A program made the translations under genes and the position numbers. A stretch of 64,000 bases of DNA. It comes from Flavihumibacter sp. UBA7668 (GTDB taxonomy: Bacteria > Bacteroidota > Bacteroidia > Chitinophagales > Chitinophagaceae). The notes below the pieces were generated by a model. That model was not told the DNA's origin. It saw nothing but the letters and a program-made list of their open reading frames with translations, and did not search any database. Positions 51,096-58,949 of the stretch are shown one piece after another (position 1 is the first letter of the stretch; every line of letters starts with the position of its first letter). Location of the stretch: the NCBI RefSeq assembly GCF_002483205.1, contig NZ_DLHM01000007.1:310001-374000 (forward strand). Reading direction: 5' to 3'.

Positions 51096-51126
51096 CAAAG
51101 TCTATTCGTAGCTACTGAATAGTCAA
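51096..51126 (-). promoter_or_regulatory. Candidate sigma-70-type (Bacteroidota) promoter of the peptide locus
   Basis: On the minus strand, TTG (51124-51126), 19 nt, then TAGACTTTG (51096-51104). The Bacteroidota consensus is TTG, about 19-21 nt, TAnnTTTG; the minus-7 box here has one extra spacer base. It would place transcription start about 50 nt before the peptide ATG at 51038. The remaining part of the 179-nt gap between the dipeptidase gene and the peptide gene holds no other obvious feature. Confidence 0.5.
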
Positions 51127-51217
51127 TCCACACATATCTGTCGATTGCCTGTATAAAAGTAAAAAAGAGATTACTAAATTTATACCCGTGTTTTAACGGT
51201 ATTTTGGAGATATCTGT

Positions 51218-52777
51218 CTACTTAAAATGATTCTGCAGAAAATGGAGGGCATTTGAATAAAATAGGCCATCAACCAGTTGTTCAATATCGACTTCTTTCT
51301 TTGCAATTCCGGATTCTTTCCAAATTTTCCTGCCTCTTTTTAAGCGGCGATAAATCTCGTATTGAAATTCAGGCATTTCTGTTGCGTTGTTACAACAATC
51401 GATCGGGTTGATAAGTCCATCAAAATCAGATCCAATACAGATCTGACCAATCGCTTTATTAAATGGGATTCCGGCCTGTTTTACAATATGCAGAAAATGT
51501 ATTAATTGATTAAGGAAATAGGAATAATGTATTTCGCTCGTAATAGGTTCCTGCGCCTGTATTTCTTCTCCAGTCTGGGCAGATTCCGGATCACGGATAA
51601 TGGGAACATTGGAGGGATCGGTATATGGTTGAAAAAATGCCAGAGCTTCTTCTGCTGAAATATATTCATGATCTGTAGGAAATATATTCCATTGATAGCC
51701 GATTATTTCTGCCGGATAACCAAGAATTCGCTGATCAAGTGATAGTCCAATTAATCCTCCCGATCGTAGAATATCAATCACTTCTTCATCATATAAATTA
51801 ATGCTGCTGTGATTGAATGCCGAATTGGAAAGATGTCCTCTTCGTTTTACATGCCTGATTTCCCAGACACCCATCCGTTCAACTGGTTTTTCATACAATT
51901 GTGCATATCTGTTTCGGCTACTGATTCCCGTGAAAGCTGCATGCGTACATATTAATGGAATTCCGGGATAGGAATATTTATGCAATTCAATCAATTGTTG
52001 TCGGGCAACAAAACTTAGGTGTTTAAGATCAGTTAGGATATTTTGTTTGTATAATTCTTTTACAATTCTTTTGCCTGCCTGCGTTATACCATTCCCTTTC
52101 GGATAAAACAGTTCATCTTTAATAAACTGGATTCCAAAGGCATGAGTAAAAAAGGGCATAGCCTGCATATGAGCCAGGTTGATTGCGAAAATTTTTGTCT
52201 TATACCTTTGTTGAAAATCAGCCAGGTTCCTGAATAGGCTTTCTTCCGCATCCGGCGCATCCGGATCATCCATAAGGCAATGTATTCCTTCAATCATACA
52301 GATTCCATGCACGATGTTAGTTGCATCAGGTTGGTATTCATTGATAGAATTGATAAACCTGAATCGGGCTTTTCCACCTTCACTATCGGAATGTTTCAGA
52401 AGGGAATCTATGTTTTTACATAACCAGGAGTAATAAGAAGGGGTATCTCGAATTGAAATTAGCACAGCCGGGTCAAGTGGATTTATTCTTCCATTACTGG
52501 CTACTTTTCTTTCAAGTACTCCCCGCGCAATATTTTTTTCGATTGAATACAATACTATTCCAGCGAGGTTTACTCCTGCTTGCTGCAGTTGACTCAGATT
52601 TGCCTGAGAGTTAAGCGTATGGTTGAACAGGCTATTGATGCCGATCTGCGTTTCCTGTCCAAATAGTTTACCGATTTTAAGTTTTGCTTCGATTTTACTC
52701 CAGGGACTAAGCCTTGCCTCTTCCGGCGCCAGCAGTTCCTTAAGAGAGGGGTGAATATGAAAATCAAAAATCGGCAT
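51218..52777 (-). CDS. M19-type dipeptidase/amidohydrolase-fold protein
   Basis: About 519 residues from the ATG at 52777 (start MPIFDFHIHPS); an in-frame TTG two codons upstream is less likely. It has no signal peptide, so it should be cytoplasmic. Membrane (renal) dipeptidase-type hallmarks are an N-terminal metal motif FDFHIHPS, a Glu in MIEGIHCL, the strand LICTHAAFTG and the C-terminal ICIGSDFDGL. The first motif has H-x-H where classical M19 enzymes have H-x-D, so it may be a divergent member. It would hydrolyse dipeptides or related amides. The 57-nt gap to the GH97 gene is nearly filled by the palindromic repeat (copy C), which ends 9 nt before the ATG. A link to the peptide locus or the PUL is not evident. 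Confidence 0.8.
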   Translation of the reverse strand: MPIFDFHIHPSLKELLAPEEARLSPWSKIEAKLKIGKLFGQETQIGINSLFNHTLNSQANLSQLQQAGVNLAGIVLYSIEKNIARGVLERKVASNGRINPLDPAVLISIRDTPSYYSWLCKNIDSLLKHSDSEGGKARFRFINSINEYQPDATNIVHGICMIEGIHCLMDDPDAPDAEESLFRNLADFQQRYKTKIFAINLAHMQAMPFFTHAFGIQFIKDELFYPKGNGITQAGKRIVKELYKQNILTDLKHLSFVARQQLIELHKYSYPGIPLICTHAAFTGISSRNRYAQLYEKPVERMGVWEIRHVKRRGHLSNSAFNHSSINLYDEEVIDILRSGGLIGLSLDQRILGYPAEIIGYQWNIFPTDHEYISAEEALAFFQPYTDPSNVPIIRDPESAQTGEEIQAQEPITSEIHYSYFLNQLIHFLHIVKQAGIPFNKAIGQICIGSDFDGLINPIDCCNNATEMPEFQYEIYRRLKRGRKIWKESGIAKKEVDIEQLVDGLFYSNALHFLQNHFK

Positions 52778-52786
52778 ACCCAAAGA

Positions 52787-52837
52787 TAGGTGTCAGACAG
52801 GTGTTAGAACAGTGTTCTAACACCTGTCTGACACCTA
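52787..52837. repeat. REP-like palindrome, copy C (25-bp arms)
   Basis: A perfect 51-nt inverted repeat: left arm 52787-52811, single base G at 52812, right arm 52813-52837. Its core GTCAGACAGGTGTTAG is identical to the arms of copy A. The outer TAG/CTA overlaps the stop codon of the GH97 gene, and the element reaches to within 9 nt of the dipeptidase ATG. It can form an almost loop-free cruciform or a very stable mRNA hairpin. No T-tract follows, so it is not a standard terminator. Confidence 0.92.
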
Positions 52838-54724
52838 ATAACGGAAGCGGGCAACAAATCCACCCTGGGCGCGTAGAGAAATTGTAATGCTATTTGTTGA
52901 AGAATAACGACCACCACTTTCAATCAGAGAAGTCGCTGAAGAAGGGTCATCCCGTAACAATTTACCTGAATACTCACCCTGCCCAAGAAAATCCAACGGC
53001 ACAATAAGATTTGCTATCGGCTTTTCTGTTACCGCAACCAGGTACCAATCGCTCCCTTTTCTCCTGGCCATAACTACGACATCTCCAATAGCACTCGGTT
53101 CAAGCACCCGGGTTTCATCCCATTCTACCGGTAGGCCCGTTATAAATTCCTGCTGACCAGAGGCCACAATATCCGTCGGGCTTGCAGATAAACACAGAAT
53201 AGGTGAAGAAAAAAGAAGCGTCGTGGCAATCTGAAAACACCAACTCGCACCAGCCGTCATATCCCGATGATATTTCTGCCGCCAACTGGTATCCAGAGGA
53301 TTATCCCGACTCAAAATCAACGGAGTATAATCACCCGGACCAACCAGTAAGCGAGTAAATGGCAATACAACAGCCCGCCTGGAATTGGGCCCGTATTCAT
53401 TTCCCTGAATCCCTTCCCGCGACATTTCATTGGGAAATTGATGCTGCAATCCGGTAGGCTTATTGGCTCCGTGAAAATTTACCATGATCTTATAGCTTGC
53501 AGCTTCTTTCAAGGCATCCCGATAAAACCGATTGATTTCCTGGCCCTCATGATTGAAGAAATCAATTTTTACTCCCACAACGCCAACCTCAGCACATCTT
53601 CTAAAAAAAGTCTGCATTTTATGAGGCGTATTTATACCCTCAATCCCTTTAAAATCAGGGTAGGCTTTCCATAACCAAACCTTTACTCCCTGTTCAGCAG
53701 AATATCTAACCAGATCTTTCATCATGGCCCAACTATCCTTTTCTCCATCCTTCCAGTTGTTCCATCCATCATCTACGAGATTATATGGAATCCCCAATTC
53801 ACCCGCCCATTTGGAAAATTGTTTCATATCCTCATACCCTACTACATATTTGCTGGCAACATTATAATCAGTTAACCAGCTCCAAACGGAAAGTCCCGGT
53901 TTGATCCAGTCAGAAGCCCTTTTAAATAACCCCGGATCAGGGCGAGACGACAAATTTGCCATCAGGTCATTGTTTACCAATTCATTCAAACTACCCGTCA
54001 TGAGTAACCGCCAGGGACTTTGAACAAGTCCCACCCGGCGGGTATTACCACTAAGCCGGGTTTCAAAACTTCGTCCTCCTTTTGCTGCCAGTGCCATCCC
54101 GGCATAATCCTCCAGATCCACTTCCGTCAAAGCTGCATATAATCCATTTCCATAATCAATTACAAGGGGTGGTCCAATAAGCTTTCCAGCTTTCACAGAA
54201 TCTGAAACCTGCATATGGTACATTCCTTCATAATACTTTATGTCTTCCTGCATCCATAAGCGAGTAGATGAAGGAAATCGAAACCTGGTTTTCTCATCAA
54301 TACTGACACTATCTGCAACAGTAAAGCGATATCTATAGGCCAAACCATCGTTGTAGATCCGAACCACTAAATCAAATGGTTTTCTGCCTCTTCTTTCCAC
54401 CCTGTAGGTCTGTTCCCGATACCAGTTGAGCCCCTCAGAATGCGTGCCTCGTGTTTTAAAAGCAGTTCTATAAGTTTTATCACTTCTTTTTTTAACCCTG
54501 CTGATAAAAGAACCAAATCCTTCCCCATCAATTATAAAATTGATGGTTGCTTCTTCCAGCACCAATCTGCCGGATTTACTAACAGAATAATAAAGTCCAC
54601 CCTCCTTTGTAATCAGTGAAAACTGAACCGTTCCATCCGGTGATCGACCTTCCATTACCGGAATCGCCATCGCCATAAAACGCAGCAATAAAAAGCTCAA
54701 CAACAATCCTATTCTATGTTGCAT
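52835..54724 (-). CDS. GH97 glycoside hydrolase (retaining alpha-galactosidase type)
   Basis: A 629-residue exported enzyme (signal peptide ending about residue 20) with the N-terminal beta-sandwich and catalytic barrel of GH97: FPSSTRLWMQEDIKYYEGMY, PYNLVDDGWNNWKDGE and KVWLWKAYPDFKG. GH97 contains inverting alpha-glucosidases (SusB) and retaining alpha-galactosidases. The retaining type has an Asp nucleophile at the end of the fourth barrel strand, here Asp388 in GVKIDFFNHEGQE. A Glu 55 residues later (Glu443 in GIQGNEYGP) matches the spacing I recall for the acid/base of BtGH97b (D415/E470). Alpha-galactosidase is thus more likely than alpha-glucosidase. It is 9 bases downstream of the GH95 gene, and its stop codon overlaps the palindromic repeat. 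Confidence 0.9.
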   Translation of the reverse strand: MQHRIGLLLSFLLLRFMAMAIPVMEGRSPDGTVQFSLITKEGGLYYSVSKSGRLVLEEATINFIIDGEGFGSFISRVKKRSDKTYRTAFKTRGTHSEGLNWYREQTYRVERRGRKPFDLVVRIYNDGLAYRYRFTVADSVSIDEKTRFRFPSSTRLWMQEDIKYYEGMYHMQVSDSVKAGKLIGPPLVIDYGNGLYAALTEVDLEDYAGMALAAKGGRSFETRLSGNTRRVGLVQSPWRLLMTGSLNELVNNDLMANLSSRPDPGLFKRASDWIKPGLSVWSWLTDYNVASKYVVGYEDMKQFSKWAGELGIPYNLVDDGWNNWKDGEKDSWAMMKDLVRYSAEQGVKVWLWKAYPDFKGIEGINTPHKMQTFFRRCAEVGVVGVKIDFFNHEGQEINRFYRDALKEAASYKIMVNFHGANKPTGLQHQFPNEMSREGIQGNEYGPNSRRAVVLPFTRLLVGPGDYTPLILSRDNPLDTSWRQKYHRDMTAGASWCFQIATTLLFSSPILCLSASPTDIVASGQQEFITGLPVEWDETRVLEPSAIGDVVVMARRKGSDWYLVAVTEKPIANLIVPLDFLGQGEYSGKLLRDDPSSATSLIESGGRYSSTNSITISLRAQGGFVARFRY

Positions 54725-54733
54725 ATCTGTTCA

Positions 54734-57223
54734 TTAATTAGTAAAGAAAAATTCAATCAACCCACCTGCTTTCAAATCCAATTTCATTGTACTATTAACC
54801 AGTTCAGGCAGTACTTTTTTTTGGCCGATTACTTCTAACCGAATAGGTTTTTCACGTCGCCATTTCAGATAAAACACCTGATCAACCCCAGCCTTTAAGC
54901 TGGCTTTTATTAACTTTCCATTTTTCCAGGTTGCCCCCACTATTCCGCCACCCCGCACACATAAACCATCGAACTCGCCAGTTTTCCAAGTTTTCGGCAA
55001 TGCTGGCAAAAATTCGATGTATCCATCCTGGCTCTGCACAAGCATTTCTGCTGTTCCTGCACAGGCCGACTGATTGCCATCCAATATGAAAATATTGGAA
55101 TTGGCACCAGCAATACCGGCAACAGAAAAGGTCAATAAGGCGTCACTGGTAAATTGTTTCAGCATCAGATAAAGACTATTCAGAGCAAGATCACCTTCCT
55201 GTAAGCGTGCATAAAAATTGATCATATTCCCCCTGCTCCATTCTACATCTTCCCAGTTTGGAGCAGCCATTCTTTTTTCCATTGTTATTTTGCAGGCGTT
55301 GGCCAGTTCAGGTGTTCGATCAATCCCGATCTGTGCATATGGATACAATCCCAATAAATGCGTCGTGTGCCTGTGATTGGGAATCGCTTCTTCATAATCC
55401 TCCAACCATTCCTGCAATCCTCCGTTTTTTCCAATTTTCAATGGTGGTAACTGCGCCATTGCTTTTTCAAGCTGATGGACGAAATCAGCATCAATCTGTA
55501 AAATCAGGGCAGCTTGTCTGCATGCCTGAAATAATTCCAATACTAAAACCCGATCACAGGTCGGCATCATGGAAAGAGAAAGTGTGCTCCCGGCAAACCT
55601 GAAAGCATTTTCAGGAGAAGTGGTTGGTCCTGTCATCAAATAACCTGTACTGACATCCATTACCATATAATCAAGAAAGAAAATTGCATTGTCTTTTAGC
55701 AATGGATAAGCGGTGTCGGCCAAAAACTTCAAATCCCGGCTAAACTGATACTGTTCCCACAAATGAAGGACAATCCAGGTGCTGGCAGTTGGAAATAGAC
55801 CCCAACCCGGCCACTCACCAGGAGCCGTATAACCCCAAACATTGCAAACAGTATGCGCTACCCAACCTTCGGAACCATAAACTTTCCTGGCAGTTTTTTG
55901 TCCATAGATTTGCAGGTATTTGATAAAATTAAACAGTGGCTCGTGGCATTCTGCCAGATTGGTAACATTGGCTGCCCAGTAATTTTGCTGCGTATTGATG
56001 TCCAGATGATAGTCACAGGTCCAGGGCATATTCGCAGCCAGATTATCGTTCCAAAGCCCCTGTAAATTAGCAGGCAAAGGAGAATTTTCTCTAGAGCAGG
56101 CGATCAGCAAATACCGGTTAAACTGGAAAAACAGGGAATAAAAACCAGGATCGGCTTGCTCTTTTTTAACCCAGTCAAGCCGTTCATTGGTGGGTAACAG
56201 CCCTGTCTGCGATTGTCCTTCCAGGGTAAATCTTACCCGCCCAAACAACTGCTGATAGTCGATGATATGATCTGCCAAAATACGCCGCCCTCCTTTTTTA
56301 TCTGCTATCCTCAGATTATTCTGGACCGTAGCTGCCGGATTAGCCTGCTTGTAATTGGTTTGTATATCGATATAAAGTAAAATCTCACTGGCTCCTTTTA
56401 TCTGCAAAGATTGTGATACGATTTCTACCCGTCCTCCCTGCTGTTTCACTCTGATAGCACCGGCGAATTCCACCCCCCCGTCACTAAATCGGGGAAATGC
56501 TTTCACTTTCAATGTTGATTTGGCTTTCCCTTTAAATGCAAGCTCCTCTTTTGATACACTAAAACTAACGGGGCTTAGGCAATCTAATTTTATTCCAACT
56601 GAAAGCTGTTTAGCTTTGCTGGCCCTCAATCGGATCACTAACACCTGATCCGGATTGGAACAGAAGTATTCCCTGCTAAAATGAACTCCCTGAAATGAAT
56701 AATCTACCAAAGCAACTGCATTTTCCAGATTTAAGCAGCGACGATAATCTGAAACAAGAGAAAAATCATGACCAAAATCGAGCAACAGATCACCCAATGG
56801 AATATGGGTACCGAAACTATTCGGTTTTCCGGAGAGATATTTATAAGCAAGCGTATTTCCCTCCTGGATTTTGCCTTCAAAGAAAAGCTGGCGTATTTCA
56901 GCCAGCTTTTCTTTTCCACAGGCAATCTCCTGATCCGGATCAGGTTGTCCGGCCCAAAGTGTGATTTCATTCAATGCAATACGTTCAGCTGAAGTACCTC
57001 CAAATACCATAGCTCCAAGGCGGCCATTTCCAATAGGAACTGATTGCATCCATTCTTCAGCTGCCTGTTTAAACCAAAGTTCCAGTTCAGAATTTCGAGC
57101 AGTAATCCATTGGTTCGCTTTTATTTCCTTTGCATGCATTGCCGGAGCAAGTGTAAGTCCCGCTGCCGTTATTCCTGCCGCCTTTACAAACTCTCTCCTG
57201 TTAGATATATTTCTAGCTCTCAT
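54734..57223 (-). CDS. GH95-family glycosidase with Tat-like signal
   Basis: An 829-residue enzyme whose N-terminus has a twin-arginine motif (SNRREFVKAAG, Arg9-Arg10) and a hydrophobic stretch ending near APAMHA, so it is probably Tat-exported, unlike its Sec-exported neighbours. GH95 landmarks are WMQSVPIGNGRLGAMVFGG, NLQGLWNDN, HLDINTQQNYW (406-416), TGPTTSPENAF (531-541, with the likely general acid Glu538) and LDGNQSACAGTAEML. Characterised GH95 fucosidases have two Asn in an N-I-N motif that activates water (N421 and N423 in AfcA). Here the first is Asp408 (D-I-N) and Asn410 is kept. Members remove alpha-L-fucose or alpha-L-galactose; specificity is uncertain. The ATG overlaps the SusD3 stop (ATGA). 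Confidence 0.88.
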   Translation of the reverse strand: MRARNISNRREFVKAAGITAAGLTLAPAMHAKEIKANQWITARNSELELWFKQAAEEWMQSVPIGNGRLGAMVFGGTSAERIALNEITLWAGQPDPDQEIACGKEKLAEIRQLFFEGKIQEGNTLAYKYLSGKPNSFGTHIPLGDLLLDFGHDFSLVSDYRRCLNLENAVALVDYSFQGVHFSREYFCSNPDQVLVIRLRASKAKQLSVGIKLDCLSPVSFSVSKEELAFKGKAKSTLKVKAFPRFSDGGVEFAGAIRVKQQGGRVEIVSQSLQIKGASEILLYIDIQTNYKQANPAATVQNNLRIADKKGGRRILADHIIDYQQLFGRVRFTLEGQSQTGLLPTNERLDWVKKEQADPGFYSLFFQFNRYLLIACSRENSPLPANLQGLWNDNLAANMPWTCDYHLDINTQQNYWAANVTNLAECHEPLFNFIKYLQIYGQKTARKVYGSEGWVAHTVCNVWGYTAPGEWPGWGLFPTASTWIVLHLWEQYQFSRDLKFLADTAYPLLKDNAIFFLDYMVMDVSTGYLMTGPTTSPENAFRFAGSTLSLSMMPTCDRVLVLELFQACRQAALILQIDADFVHQLEKAMAQLPPLKIGKNGGLQEWLEDYEEAIPNHRHTTHLLGLYPYAQIGIDRTPELANACKITMEKRMAAPNWEDVEWSRGNMINFYARLQEGDLALNSLYLMLKQFTSDALLTFSVAGIAGANSNIFILDGNQSACAGTAEMLVQSQDGYIEFLPALPKTWKTGEFDGLCVRGGGIVGATWKNGKLIKASLKAGVDQVFYLKWRREKPIRLEVIGQKKVLPELVNSTMKLDLKAGGLIEFFFTN

Positions 57224-58932
57224 TCGTATCCGGGGTTTTGAACCAGCTTTCCATTGGAACGCTGTATTTCATTAAAAGGAATTGGAAACCAATACATTTT
57301 ATCATTCCAGCGACGGTTGATATCAACAAGAAAATCATATTCATATTCCATAACCGATCCATTACGGTAAACATCTACCCCCATAGCTGGTTTATTCAGC
57401 GCCTCCGGACCAATTTTCCATCGCCGGATATCAGCTAAGCGATGATCCTCTACAATTAACTCAACCCTTCTTTCCCTTCTATACCGTTGTACCAATTCCT
57501 CACCTGATGCTGTAATGGGAAGTAAGTCAACTTTTTGTCGGATTCGATTAATGGCAACCCGGGCAGCCTCTTCATTACCTAGTGCGATTTCACATTCTGC
57601 ATAATTCAGGTAGAATTCAGATTTTCTAAAATAGATCCAGGGATTTGTTTGACGGTTGTTTCCGAAATTATATGCACCTAATCCTTCTACTGTATATTTC
57701 TTGAAATTGTATCCTGTAGCTGATGCGCCATCCGGGTAAAATTTAGCACCCCTCGATTCGCGACCATTTAAGTCGGGATTATTCGGATCATTTCGATCTC
57801 GATAATATTCAAGCGGCCGAACTGCTTTAGCAGAATAGGGATCAAAAAACAATGTGCCATTGAAAAGAAAATTAGCATAAAAACGAGGATCCCGATTTTC
57901 GTATGGTTGCTGGGGATTATATCCTGATCCCGCTTCAAGCGGCAATTTACCATTCACCAATTCATATTGATCTATCAGATCCTGGGTTGGAACATGCGGA
58001 CAATAGGAATCAAATCCATTTGGCCAAAACATGGAATTACTTCCGTTATTCCCGTTTTGCGGATTTGTTGGGGTAAAATAGCGTGCAAAAATTATCTCAG
58101 ATTGATTACGTCCATTAAACGTATTTACATAATCTTCTGCAGTTCCTCTGTCGATAATATCAAAACCGGGAAGTTCTATTACAGCTTTATTGGCATCCCT
58201 TGCAGCAATCCATTTTGCCTGATCATTAGATGGATTAAAAAGCGGACTTGCAGCATATAACAGCGTGCGGGCTTTCAGTGCCATAGCAGCTTCTTTGCTG
58301 GCTTTTCCTCTGGGTGTAGCATTGAAGGCCGGTAAAATAGAAATTACCGCATCACATTCGGATACGATAAATGAAACTGTTTCATCAATCGTATTCCTGG
58401 CAACTTCAAAAGCAGGTGCATCCAACGCAAATGTGCTGGTAATGATTGGAACACCGCCATAAGTTTTCAACAATTCTGCATATTTGAATGCGCGGATAAA
58501 ACGCATTTCAGCCTCCAGTCGCAACAACACATTCTGTGGAATCGGACTATTAACCAACTGCTCTGTAAAAAGATTTACCCGGCGGATCAGGGCATAGGAA
58601 TTGGCCCATAATCCGCGGGTGATATTTTCACCATTATCGCGATTGATTTCCGAGGAAGTATAGGCCTGGTGTTCTCCACTGTATTTGGAATAGGAATTAT
58701 CTGTCATTCCTTCCGTAAGCGTATAATCACTCGAAAAGGAGTGGCCTATTCCAACATAAGTACCATTTACAAAAAGATTTAAAGTTGCTTCATCTTTAAA
58801 AACACTTTCGTCACTAAATGCATCAAGTGGTGCTATGTCCAGAATTTTACTGCAGGAAAGACCCATTAGGGTTAGAAAAAGATAAAGAACGAGCCGGAAA
58901 GACTGGTTGGTTCTATATATATATTTGTTCAT
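57220..58932 (-). CDS. SusD/RagB-family outer-membrane lipoprotein (PUL 3)
   Basis: A 570-residue SusD-type lipoprotein (start MNKYIYRTNQ, lipobox LMGLSC). It shows ILDIAPLDAFSDESVF at the mature N-terminus, RLEAEMRFIRAFKYAELLKT in the TPR-like part and the C-terminal AECEIALGNEEAARVAINRI and RERRVELIVEDHRLADIRRW. It follows SusC3 by 17 bases and overlaps the GH95 gene by four bases (ATGA), so the enzymes are translationally coupled to it. No hairpin separates SusD from the enzymes here, unlike PULs 1 and 2. Confidence 0.95.
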   Translation of the reverse strand: MNKYIYRTNQSFRLVLYLFLTLMGLSCSKILDIAPLDAFSDESVFKDEATLNLFVNGTYVGIGHSFSSDYTLTEGMTDNSYSKYSGEHQAYTSSEINRDNGENITRGLWANSYALIRRVNLFTEQLVNSPIPQNVLLRLEAEMRFIRAFKYAELLKTYGGVPIITSTFALDAPAFEVARNTIDETVSFIVSECDAVISILPAFNATPRGKASKEAAMALKARTLLYAASPLFNPSNDQAKWIAARDANKAVIELPGFDIIDRGTAEDYVNTFNGRNQSEIIFARYFTPTNPQNGNNGSNSMFWPNGFDSYCPHVPTQDLIDQYELVNGKLPLEAGSGYNPQQPYENRDPRFYANFLFNGTLFFDPYSAKAVRPLEYYRDRNDPNNPDLNGRESRGAKFYPDGASATGYNFKKYTVEGLGAYNFGNNRQTNPWIYFRKSEFYLNYAECEIALGNEEAARVAINRIRQKVDLLPITASGEELVQRYRRERRVELIVEDHRLADIRRWKIGPEALNKPAMGVDVYRNGSVMEYEYDFLVDINRRWNDKMYWFPIPFNEIQRSNGKLVQNPGYE

Positions 58933-58949
58933 GACTGAATTTGATTAGG

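Noticed and set aside
52787..52837. Intrinsic terminator after GH97
   Set aside because: There is no T-tract on either side of the palindrome, and matching copies elsewhere mark it as a dispersed repeat.
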